Source: an uncultured Propionimicrobium sp.
Lineage (GTDB): Bacteria > Actinomycetota > Actinomycetes > Propionibacteriales > Propionibacteriaceae
Direction of reading: 5' to 3'
Length of the DNA stretch: 64,000 nt
NCBI GenBank assembly: GCA_946221385.1
Contig: CAMIGX010000001.1
Span: forward strand, 186,001 to 250,000
Shown here piece by piece: positions 45,223 to 53,591 of the stretch. Made by a program: the position numbers and the translations under genes. Positions within the stretch are counted from its first letter, which is position 1; each line of letters opens with the position of its first letter. The notes beneath the pieces are model-generated. The model ran no database searches and was not told where the DNA came from. It saw nothing but the letters and a program-made list of their open reading frames with translations.

Positions 45223-46782
45223 TTAGCCGATCCGCAGGAAGCCCGCGGCCTGGTTGATTAGATCGATGACCGGGCCGGGGAAAACGCCCAGGACCACCGT
45301 CATCAGCGCACCGAGCCAGACCACGATGTGGGTGCCAATGCCGGGATTGACGACGACCACCTCGCCATCTTCTGGCTCCTGGCCATACATGACCCACAGC
45401 AGGCGGAAGTAGAAACCAGCTGCGATCAACGAGGCGATGATGGCGACGAAGACCAGCCAGCGGAAACCGCCCTCCCAAGCTGATACAAATACCAGCAGCT
45501 TGCCGATGAAACCACCGGTCAACGGAATGCCGGCCATGCTCAGCAGGAAGACCGTCATCAACGCAGCCAACACAGGATTAGTGCGGCCCAAGCCTTGCCA
45601 GGACGAAAAACCAGTAGCTTCTTGGCCGCCGCGTTGCACGAGCGTCACCAAGCCGAACGCGCCCAGCGTCGCGAAGCCGTAGGTGACCAGGTAGAACAGC
45701 ACCGAGCCCAGCGAGCTAGTGCGATCCCCGGTGGCGACGACAGCCCCGAGCAGACCCATGATGAGGAAGCCCGCGTGGTTGATCGACGAGTAGGCCAGCA
45801 TGCGCTTGACGTTGGTCTGCGTCAAACCGATCAGGCCGGCGACCAGCATCGACAAGACCGCGACGACGGCCAAGACGATCTGCCAGGTCCACGCCAGCGC
45901 CCCCAAGGCGACGTAGAGCACTCGCGCCAAGCCACCGATCGCGGCGATCTTGGTGCACACCGCCATGAAGGCAGTGACTGGGGTCGGGGCGCCGCCGTAG
46001 ACGTCGGGCACCCAGCTGTGGAAGGGCACGACGCCGACCTTGAACAGCACGCCGATCGAGACCATCGTCATGCCCGCCAAGAGCAGCCATTCAGACTGCT
46101 GATGCAACAAGATCGCGGTGTCGAGTTGCGCGAATTCGAAGGACCCGGCGTAGCCGTACAGCAGCGCGAAACCGTATAGGAAAATCGCAGAGCTGAGCGC
46201 GCCGAGCAGGAAATATTTCATCGCAGCTTCATGGCTCAGCAGCCGGCGACGACGCGCCATGCCACACATGATGTACAGCGGGAAGCTCAAGACTTCCAAG
46301 CCGATGAACATCGTGATGAAGTCATTGGCCGAGACGAACACCATCATGCCGAACAGCGAGAACAGCATCAGCGCGTAAATTTCAGTGTGTTCTTGACGAG
46401 CTGCCAAGGCTTCCCGGTCGGCCTGCGAGCCGGGGACCGCCGAGGCCGATGCGGTGAACGCCGAATCGCCACCGCCGGCGCGGCGTTCGCTGATCAGCAA
46501 CAACGCCCCGAAGCCGAACACCAGCAACATCGTCCACAACAGCCAGGTTGGCCCGTCCAAGGTCAACGACCCGATCGCGACGATGGCATAGACGTCGGTC
46601 ATCCAGTTGTAGATGCTCCAACCCAGTGCGACGAGCAGGATCAACCCAGCCCATCCGAACTGGAAGATGCCGCGCAGGTGACGTGGCAGCAGCGCCTCAA
46701 AGAGCACCGCGAAAGTCGCACCCAAGCCGACCAATAGCAGCGGGAAAGCAGGCCAAAATTGCGTCTGCAGAATTTCTAACAT
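45223..46782 (-). CDS. nuoN: NADH-quinone oxidoreductase subunit N
   Basis: An antiporter-like membrane subunit of the proton-pumping NADH dehydrogenase, 519 residues and about 14 helices. The proton-path Lys region and the loop KVGVVPFHSWVPDVYGGAPT are conserved, as is MLAYSSINHAGFLIMGLLG. A hydrophilic insertion (about 120-145, RAGGGDSAFTASASAVPGSQ) is somewhat long. Last gene of the nuo operon. Its ATG overlaps the nuoM stop by one base. Confidence 0.97.
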   Translation of the reverse strand: MLEILQTQFWPAFPLLLVGLGATFAVLFEALLPRHLRGIFQFGWAGLILLVALGWSIYNWMTDVYAIVAIGSLTLDGPTWLLWTMLLVFGFGALLLISERRAGGGDSAFTASASAVPGSQADREALAARQEHTEIYALMLFSLFGMMVFVSANDFITMFIGLEVLSFPLYIMCGMARRRRLLSHEAAMKYFLLGALSSAIFLYGFALLYGYAGSFEFAQLDTAILLHQQSEWLLLAGMTMVSIGVLFKVGVVPFHSWVPDVYGGAPTPVTAFMAVCTKIAAIGGLARVLYVALGALAWTWQIVLAVVAVLSMLVAGLIGLTQTNVKRMLAYSSINHAGFLIMGLLGAVVATGDRTSSLGSVLFYLVTYGFATLGAFGLVTLVQRGGQEATGFSSWQGLGRTNPVLAALMTVFLLSMAGIPLTGGFIGKLLVFVSAWEGGFRWLVFVAIIASLIAAGFYFRLLWVMYGQEPEDGEVVVVNPGIGTHIVVWLGALMTVVLGVFPGPVIDLINQAAGFLRIG

Positions 46783-48323
46783 CAGCGGCCTCCCAGCCCT
46801 GGATCAGTCATGCCCAGCTGCGTCATAGCAGCTTCAGCGGTAGGCGTCACCATGTCCATCAGCGGCTTTCCAAAGAAACCGAATACCAAGATCAATGCGA
46901 TCAAAATGCCGGCGACCAGCCGCTCGCGGGCGTCGGCGTCATCGTCACTGAAATCAGCGACGATCTGCTCATCCGGCTCACCGGTGAAGACCCGCTGATA
47001 GGCCCACAACACGTAGACCGCCGCCAGCACGGTGCCGATGACGGCGACCGCCGTGAAGATCGGTTGCCGAGCAAACGCACCAGCCATGATGGTGAATTCA
47101 CCGACGAAGTTGATCGTGCCGGGCAAGCCAGCAGTCGCCAGACCACCGATCAGGAAAATCGCGGCCAAGACCGGTGCGACCTTGCGGACGCCACCGAAGG
47201 CGGCGATGTCGGCGCTGCCACGACGACGGACCAACATGTCGACGGCCAAGAACATCGCCGCCGAGCTGAAACCGTGGCCCAGCATGTAGAAGATCGAGCC
47301 GCCGATCGACGCGGTCGTGAACGCCCAGATGCCCAAGACCATGAAGCCGAAGTGGCTGACCGAGGTGTACGCGACCAGTCGCAGTAGGTTACGCGAACCG
47401 ATCGCCATCAAAGCGCCGTAAAGCACCGAGATGACGGCCAACGCGAGCACGAAAGGCGTCGCCCAGGCGCTCGCGGCCGGGAATAGCCCCAAGCACAGCC
47501 GGATCATGCCGAAGGTGCCGATCTTGTCCAAGATGCCGACCAGCATGGCGGTCGCCCCTGGATTGGCCTGTTCGGCGCTATCCGGCAGCCAGGTGTGCAC
47601 TGGCACCATCGGAGCCTTGACCGCGAACGCGAAGAAGAAGGACGCGAACAGCAGCGCGCCGGTCGTCCCGGCGGGCTCCAGGCCCGCAAAGTCCGCGATG
47701 CGGAAGCTCGGCTCGCCTGCGTCAGCGCTGATCACATAAACGCCGATGACGCCGAACAGCATCACCAGACCGCCAAGCAGCGAGAAGATCAGGAACTTCA
47801 GCGCAGCGCGGCCACGCTGGGGCCCACCCCAGCCAGTGATCAGGAAGTACATCGGGATCAGCGTGGCTTCGAAGAAGAGGTAGAACAGCAGCACGTCGGT
47901 GCTCATGAACACAAACAGCGCGAGCCCCTGCACCAGCAAGACTAGGCCGGCGAAGACTCCCGAACCCCACTTGGCGCTGATGGCACGCTGCGGGTCTACG
48001 TCGAGTTGATCTGCGGCGTCTGGTAGCTGCCACTGCGACAGCAGCACGATCGGCGCCAGGATCGTCGTCAACAAGATCATGGCCTTGGCCATGCCGTCAG
48101 CGCCGAGCGAATACCACGCACCGATCGCGGGGATCCACTGCTGGTTGATCGTCAATGCCTCGGCGGGCGTCAAGACCACCCAGATGCCGACCGCCAATGT
48201 GGCCAGCGCGAACACCATAGCGATCGTCTTGCCGACGCGTCCGCGCGTCATCATTGCGATCAGGCCACCGACCAGCGGCAGGACGCCGAGGATCGTCAGC
48301 AAAGCTGTTTCAATCACGATCAC
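46782..48323 (-). CDS. nuoM: NADH-quinone oxidoreductase subunit M
   Basis: An antiporter-like proton-pumping subunit, 513 residues, about 14 helices. The Glu-bearing FEATLIPMYFLITGWGG and the Lys-bearing KAPMVPVHTWLPDSAEQANP regions are intact, and LVAYTSVSHFGFMVLG is typical. It starts at GTG 48323 overlapping nuoL by 4 bases. The C-terminus has a short hydrophilic loop (GEPDEQIVADFSDDDAD) before the last helix. Confidence 0.97.
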   Translation of the reverse strand: MIVIETALLTILGVLPLVGGLIAMMTRGRVGKTIAMVFALATLAVGIWVVLTPAEALTINQQWIPAIGAWYSLGADGMAKAMILLTTILAPIVLLSQWQLPDAADQLDVDPQRAISAKWGSGVFAGLVLLVQGLALFVFMSTDVLLFYLFFEATLIPMYFLITGWGGPQRGRAALKFLIFSLLGGLVMLFGVIGVYVISADAGEPSFRIADFAGLEPAGTTGALLFASFFFAFAVKAPMVPVHTWLPDSAEQANPGATAMLVGILDKIGTFGMIRLCLGLFPAASAWATPFVLALAVISVLYGALMAIGSRNLLRLVAYTSVSHFGFMVLGIWAFTTASIGGSIFYMLGHGFSSAAMFLAVDMLVRRRGSADIAAFGGVRKVAPVLAAIFLIGGLATAGLPGTINFVGEFTIMAGAFARQPIFTAVAVIGTVLAAVYVLWAYQRVFTGEPDEQIVADFSDDDADARERLVAGILIALILVFGFFGKPLMDMVTPTAEAAMTQLGMTDPGLGGR

Positions 48324-50233
48324 ATACCTCCCGCAATCTGGCTGAGCACGACGACCAGGCCCACCGCGACGGTGCCGAGCACCATCAGCGAACCGTAATT
48401 ACGCACATAGCCGCTTTGCGCCTTGCCGAAGAATCCACCCAGGCTGCTGCCGAGTTCCGCGGTGCCCTGCACTGCCCCATCGAGGACGACCTCATCGGTG
48501 GTGGTGACTGCATTGACCAGCGCGCCACCGCCTTGCACGAAGACCGCATGGTTGAAGTCGTCACCGTAGAGGTCGCGACGGCCAGCAGCCTCGAACCAGT
48601 TGCTCGGCGCCGGCTGCTCGTAGGCGATATCGCCGCGATAGGCGAGCCAGCCGATCAGCACACCGACGATGACCAAGCCGAGGGTCACCCAACCCTGCCA
48701 GGGCACATGCCAAAGTGCGACGTCATGGGGTTCGAAACCAGTCGGCGGCGCCAGCCAGGTCTGAATCCAGTTGTTGAGCGCCACGCCACCGATGATCGAC
48801 AAGATCGCCAAGACCACCAGCGGGCCGACCATGACCCACGGCGATTCGTGCGGGTGCACGTCACGCCAGCGGCGTTCGCCGAAGAAGGTCATCATCATCA
48901 AGCGCGTCATGTAGAACGCGGTAATCAGCGCACCGATCATGGCGCAGACGCCGAAGGCCGGCGACTTGTCCCAAGCAGCGGTGATGATGTGGTCCTTAGA
49001 GAAGAAGCCAGCGAACGGCGGAATGCCGATGATCGCAAGGTAGCCCATCGCGAACGTCAAGAAGGTCCACGGCATGACCTTGCGCAGGCCGCCGAAGTGA
49101 CGCATGTTGACGTCATCATTCATCGCATGCATGACCGAACCGGCGCCGAGGAACATGTTGGCCTTGAAGGCGCCGTGGGTCAGCAGATGGAAGATCGCGA
49201 ACGCTGCGCCGGCCGGGCCGATGCCAGCGGCCAGCATCATGTAGCCGATCTGGCTCATCGTGGAACCAGCCAAGACCTTCTTGATGTCGTCCTTGGTGCA
49301 ACCGATCCAAGCGCCCATCAGCAAGGTGATAGTGCCGATGATCGCCACCGCTAGCGCCGCAGCCGGGGCGAGCGCGTAGATGTGGTGGCTACGCACCATC
49401 AAGTAGACACCGGCGGTGACCATCGTCGCAGCGTGAATCAGCGCTGACACCGGGGTCGGGCCTTCCATTGCATCCAGCAGCCACGACTGCAGCGGGAATT
49501 GCGCAGACTTACCGCAGGCCGCCAGCAGCAACGCGAAGCCGATGATCGACGCCCAGGTCGTCGTCAAGCCATTGACATTTTGGTTGACCTCGTGGAAGTT
49601 GACGCTGCCCAGTTGGCTGAACAGCGCGAACATCGCAACCAACAAGCCGAGGTCACCGACGCGGTTGACGACGAACGCCTTCTTCGCAGCGAGCGCTGCG
49701 CTGCGCCGTTCTTGCCAAAAGCCGATGAGCAAGTAAGAAGCCAGACCGACGCCCTCCCAGCCGAAGAACAACAACAGATAGTTGTCGGCCAAGACCAAGG
49801 TCAGCATCGCTGCGACGAAGAGGTTCAGATAGGCGAAGAAGAGCCGGCGGTTCGGATCATGGGCCATGTACCCGATCGCGTAGATGAAGATCATCGAGCC
49901 GACGCCGCTCACTAGCAGCACGAACAAGATCGATAGCTGGTCGACCAGCAGTCCGACATCTAAGCCGACATTGCCGACCCTGAACAGTTCGTAGCCCGAC
50001 ACGGCGACTGCACGCTGAGCTTCTGGTTCACCGAGCATCGCGACGAAGATCGTCAAGCCGACGGCGAACGTCGCCAGGATGGACAAGGTGCCTAGCCAGT
50101 GGCCCCAGCTATTGGAGGCCTTTCCGGCTAGCAACAAGATCGCGGCGGTGACGAGCGGGATCAAGATCAACGCCCATGCCGCGTTGAAGACCCCGGACGC
50201 CGCCACCGGCGTCACTACATCGAGTGGATTCAC
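48320..50233 (-). CDS. nuoL: NADH-quinone oxidoreductase subunit L
   Basis: The distal antiporter-like subunit with the long lateral helix, 637 residues. FFGWEGVGLASYLLIGFW, KSAQFPLQSWLLDAMEGPTP and STMSQIGYMMLAAG are conserved. The C-terminal lateral helix and last membrane helix follow residue 520. It is 10 bases after nuoK. All key charged residues of the antiporter core appear present. Confidence 0.97.
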   Translation of the reverse strand: MNPLDVVTPVAASGVFNAAWALILIPLVTAAILLLAGKASNSWGHWLGTLSILATFAVGLTIFVAMLGEPEAQRAVAVSGYELFRVGNVGLDVGLLVDQLSILFVLLVSGVGSMIFIYAIGYMAHDPNRRLFFAYLNLFVAAMLTLVLADNYLLLFFGWEGVGLASYLLIGFWQERRSAALAAKKAFVVNRVGDLGLLVAMFALFSQLGSVNFHEVNQNVNGLTTTWASIIGFALLLAACGKSAQFPLQSWLLDAMEGPTPVSALIHAATMVTAGVYLMVRSHHIYALAPAAALAVAIIGTITLLMGAWIGCTKDDIKKVLAGSTMSQIGYMMLAAGIGPAGAAFAIFHLLTHGAFKANMFLGAGSVMHAMNDDVNMRHFGGLRKVMPWTFLTFAMGYLAIIGIPPFAGFFSKDHIITAAWDKSPAFGVCAMIGALITAFYMTRLMMMTFFGERRWRDVHPHESPWVMVGPLVVLAILSIIGGVALNNWIQTWLAPPTGFEPHDVALWHVPWQGWVTLGLVIVGVLIGWLAYRGDIAYEQPAPSNWFEAAGRRDLYGDDFNHAVFVQGGGALVNAVTTTDEVVLDGAVQGTAELGSSLGGFFGKAQSGYVRNYGSLMVLGTVAVGLVVVLSQIAGGM

Positions 50234-50243
50234 CAGCTCCCCC

Positions 50244-50543
50244 TCAGTGCCTCAGTTGGTTCTGGTCGTCCACCGAAGCAGAACGCCTCGCGCGGAAGAT
50301 CATCATGATGATCGCCAAGCCGACGACGACCTCTGCGGCCGCCACGACCATGACGAAGAAAGCTCCCAGTTGGCCGTCCAAATTGCCGTTCACGTGGGAG
50401 AAAGCCACCAGCGCCAGGTTTGCCGAGTTGAGCATGACCTCAATCGACATGAATGCGATCAGCGCATTGCGGCGGATCAAGAAACCCAGCACACCGATGC
50501 AAAACAAGATCGCGGACAACACCAGATAAGCATTCGGAATCAT
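50244..50543 (-). CDS. nuoK: NADH-quinone oxidoreductase subunit K
   Basis: A small three-helix membrane subunit of 99 residues. The conserved Glu lies in FMSIEVMLNSANLALVAF, and a second Glu in VAAAEVVVGLAI; both are part of the proton path. ATG 50543 overlaps the nuoJ stop by one base. Confidence 0.97.
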   Translation of the reverse strand: MIPNAYLVLSAILFCIGVLGFLIRRNALIAFMSIEVMLNSANLALVAFSHVNGNLDGQLGAFFVMVVAAAEVVVGLAIIMMIFRARRSASVDDQNQLRH

Positions 50544-51577
50544 CAGGCGTCCCCTTCCTTAGCTTGCTCGCGCTCAGCGATGACCTGCTGCGCCGGATCG
50601 GTCACTGGCCCGTCACCCAATTCAGCGGCGAGAACGTCAGCCATGCCCGGCTCTATCCGGTTGAGTGATTCTGGCCAGTCGGTGACCTCATCGCCGTCGA
50701 TTTCGTCGACGACATCGGTCAGCGCCAAGCCGCGACGGACCTGCTTGGTGGTGTCGAGTTGATATTTGCTGGCGGTGTCTTCGCCAGACATCTCGTCCCA
50801 AGCCTTCGACAGCGACTGGTTGACCGCCAGGTGCACATTGCGCAAGCCCTCGTTGTCGACGATCGCCGCACCACGCACCGCCAAGGTCGGCGAAATCGAC
50901 GTGGGGTCGACCGAGCCGTCTGGCAGCAGTGCTGGGTAGTCATTGGAGTTGTGCCGTGCATAGTTTCCCGAGCCGGTGAGTGGCGCGGGGCTGACGCCGT
51001 CAGTGGCGAACCGCTTGATGCGATAGGCAGCTTGCTGCTTTTGGGTAGCCTTCGGACGCAGCGTCTCACCGTGCGCCAGGATCATCGCGGCCAAGACCGC
51101 GACGATCAGCAGCGCCGCGGTCGCCTCGAAGGCGAAGACCCAACGACCAAAGATCAACTCAGCCAGGCCCGGCAGGTTGCCGGTCTCGGTCGCGCCTTGA
51201 ATCCCCGCCGAGCCAGTGACGATGCCATTGCCGACCGCCAAGATCAGCAGCGCCGCCAAGGCGACCACGCCGATGATCGACAAAGTGCGGTGGCCTTTGA
51301 GCGTCTCGATCATCGCGTCCGTTGAGTCGACGCCGATGATCATCATGGTGAACACGAACAGCATCATCACCGCACCGGTGTAGACGATGATCTGCACCAC
51401 GAACAGCAGCGGCGCGCTCAAGGTCGCGTACAAGCAGGCCAAGCTGACCATCATGCCTGCCAGTGACAGCGCTGAGTGTACGGGTTTACGAGAAAAGACC
51501 ATGCCGAGCGCCAGCGCGATAGCTAGCGGCCCAAAGATCCAGAAGGCCACGATTTGGCCGGTATCAAATTCGGTCAC
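50543..51577 (-). CDS. nuoJ: NADH-quinone oxidoreductase subunit J with long soluble tail
   Basis: The first 170 residues form the five helices of NuoJ (VFSRKPVHSALSLAGMMVSL, QIIVYTGAVMMLFVFTMMII). About 170 further residues form a hydrophilic, acidic C-terminal tail ending EREQAKEGDA. E. coli NuoJ has 184 residues; longer tails are known in actinobacteria, but 344 is at the high end. The tail has no recognised domain and would face the cytoplasm. It overlaps nuoI by 4 bases. Confidence 0.95.
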   Translation of the reverse strand: MTEFDTGQIVAFWIFGPLAIALALGMVFSRKPVHSALSLAGMMVSLACLYATLSAPLLFVVQIIVYTGAVMMLFVFTMMIIGVDSTDAMIETLKGHRTLSIIGVVALAALLILAVGNGIVTGSAGIQGATETGNLPGLAELIFGRWVFAFEATAALLIVAVLAAMILAHGETLRPKATQKQQAAYRIKRFATDGVSPAPLTGSGNYARHNSNDYPALLPDGSVDPTSISPTLAVRGAAIVDNEGLRNVHLAVNQSLSKAWDEMSGEDTASKYQLDTTKQVRRGLALTDVVDEIDGDEVTDWPESLNRIEPGMADVLAAELGDGPVTDPAQQVIAEREQAKEGDA

Positions 51578-52242
51578 CGTACTCTCCTGTCGGCTGCTGC
51601 CGTATCTACTGAGTCGGCGGTCTGGGACCGAGCGCTCTGCGCCGTCCGACCGCTCTGGTCGGTGGCTGCAGTCGTGCGGTCGAAGCCGTCACCTTGCACC
51701 ACGCTGGCGTGCGCTGGCGGGCCGGTACGCGCATCCGGGGTGCCCGTCGGCGGCAGACCCAAGAAGTAGTCCTTCTCGTCATCACCCAGCCGACGCGGAT
51801 GCGGCGGCTGCTCCATGCCAGGCAGCAGCGGAGCCAGCAGCTCGTCCTTGGTGTAAATCAGATTCTCGCGGCTGCGATCGGCGAGCTTGAACTCATTGGT
51901 CATCGTCAACGCGCGCGTCGGGCAAGCCTCGATGCACATGCCGCACAGGATGCAGCGCAGATAGTTGATTTGATAGACGTGGCCGTAGCGCTCACCAGGC
52001 GAGAAGCGCGCCTCTTCGGTGTTATCGGCGCCCTCGACGTAGATCGCGTCCGCCGGGCATGCCCAAGCGCACAATTCACAGCCGACGCACTTTTCCAGAC
52101 CGTCCGGCCAGCGATTGAGCTGGTGACGGCCGTGGAATCGCGGCATGACGATGCGCTCTTTACCCTTTTCGGGATATCCCTGCGTGAAGGACTTACGGAA
52201 CATCGTCCGGAAGGTAATGCCATATCCGCCCCAGAAACCCAT
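51574..52242 (-). CDS. nuoI: NADH-quinone oxidoreductase subunit I
   Basis: The ferredoxin-like subunit with clusters N6a and N6b, 222 residues. The eight ligands are C52, C55, C58, C62 (CVGCELCAWACP) and C97, C100, C103, C107 (CILCGMCIEACP). Residues after about 150 form a hydrophilic tail rich in Thr, Ala and Asp that is not conserved. The start overlaps the nuoH stop by one base. Confidence 0.97.
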   Translation of the reverse strand: MGFWGGYGITFRTMFRKSFTQGYPEKGKERIVMPRFHGRHQLNRWPDGLEKCVGCELCAWACPADAIYVEGADNTEEARFSPGERYGHVYQINYLRCILCGMCIEACPTRALTMTNEFKLADRSRENLIYTKDELLAPLLPGMEQPPHPRRLGDDEKDYFLGLPPTGTPDARTGPPAHASVVQGDGFDRTTAATDQSGRTAQSARSQTADSVDTAAADRRVR

Positions 52243-53591
52243 CAGGCGTTCACCCCTTCATTTTCCGCCGCGGCTCGGCTAGCGCGCGCCCCGACAGTCT
52301 CCGGCTCAGCGACGGTCGAAGCGATCACTTCGTGCTGGGCCGCGCCAGGCATCAGCGGCACCGGATAGGCGCCTTCCAATGATTTGCGATAGTTCTGTTC
52401 GTCGATCTCAGCTTGCTGCTCGTCGGCCTTCTCACGTCGGTTCATGACGACAAGACCGATCAGCAAAGCAGCGACGACGACAGCGGTGATGACCCAAAAC
52501 GCCGTCGAGTTAGCCCAATCTTCTTGGAAAGCCTTACGCACGACGGCCAACAGCAGCGTCCAAATCAGTGCGATCGGGATCAGCACCTTCCAGCCGAGGT
52601 TCATGAACTGGTCGTAGCGCATCCGTGGCAGCGCACCACGGGTCCACACGAAGAAGAACAGCAGGCACTGCACCTTGAGGAAGAACCAGATCAGCGACCA
52701 CCAGCCGCCGTTCAGCGCCTCAATTTCGTTCAACGGCCAAGGCGCGTGGTAGCCGCCCAAGAACAGCGTCGTAGCGATCGCCGAGACGGTAGCCATGTTG
52801 ATGTATTCCGCTAAGAAGAACAGCGCATAACGGAAACCGGAGTAGTCGGTCAGGTGACCCGAGACCAGCTCGGACTCACACTCAGCCAGATCGAAGGGCA
52901 GGCGGTTCGTCTCGCCGAACATCGAAATGACGAAGATGATGAAGCTCGGCAGCAACAACAGCGCATACCAACTCGGCAGCGCCGGGATCGGACCAGGCAG
53001 GTCGATCCACGCCATCCCTTGGGCTTCGACGATGTCGGTGGTCGACATCGACTGGGCCATGATGAAGACCGCGACCAAGCTAGTGCCCATCGCGACTTCG
53101 TAGCTGATGACCTGCGCGGTGGCGCGCATCGAACCGAGCAACGAGTACGTGCCGTTAGACGCCCAACCAGCCAAGACGACACCATAGAAACCCATGGCGG
53201 CGACAGCCAAGATGAACAAGACCGCGACTGGCAGGTCGGTGATCTGTAGCCGGGTCACGTGACCGGCGATCGTCACTTCGCCGCCGAAAGGAATGACCGT
53301 CCAAGTCGTGAATGCCGCACCCACGATCAGCAGCGGTGCCAGGCTGAACACGAAAGCGTCGGTGCGGGCCGGGCGGAAATCTTCCTTGAACAACAGTTTG
53401 ACGCCGTCACCCAGGGCCTGGAACAGACCGAACGGGCCGTTCATGTTGGGGCCCTTTCGGTTCTGCATGAAACCGATGACGCGGCGCTCAAACCAGACAT
53501 TGAAGATCGTCCACAGCAATAGCAGTGCGAAGACGATGATGACCTTGACCACCGTCAACCAGAACGGATCTTCGAAGGTGAAATTCCTCAT
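52242..53591 (-). CDS. nuoH: NADH-quinone oxidoreductase subunit H
   Basis: The membrane subunit next to the quinone site, 449 residues. It has ERRVIGFMQNRKGPNMNGPF, GSMRATAQVISYEVAMG, FGETNRLPFDLAECESELVS and SGFRYALFFLAEYINM, the core quinone-chamber segments. The last 80 residues are hydrophilic and poorly conserved. Translational coupling by a 4-base overlap with nuoG. Confidence 0.97.
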   Translation of the reverse strand: MRNFTFEDPFWLTVVKVIIVFALLLLWTIFNVWFERRVIGFMQNRKGPNMNGPFGLFQALGDGVKLLFKEDFRPARTDAFVFSLAPLLIVGAAFTTWTVIPFGGEVTIAGHVTRLQITDLPVAVLFILAVAAMGFYGVVLAGWASNGTYSLLGSMRATAQVISYEVAMGTSLVAVFIMAQSMSTTDIVEAQGMAWIDLPGPIPALPSWYALLLLPSFIIFVISMFGETNRLPFDLAECESELVSGHLTDYSGFRYALFFLAEYINMATVSAIATTLFLGGYHAPWPLNEIEALNGGWWSLIWFFLKVQCLLFFFVWTRGALPRMRYDQFMNLGWKVLIPIALIWTLLLAVVRKAFQEDWANSTAFWVITAVVVAALLIGLVVMNRREKADEQQAEIDEQNYRKSLEGAYPVPLMPGAAQHEVIASTVAEPETVGARASRAAAENEGVNA

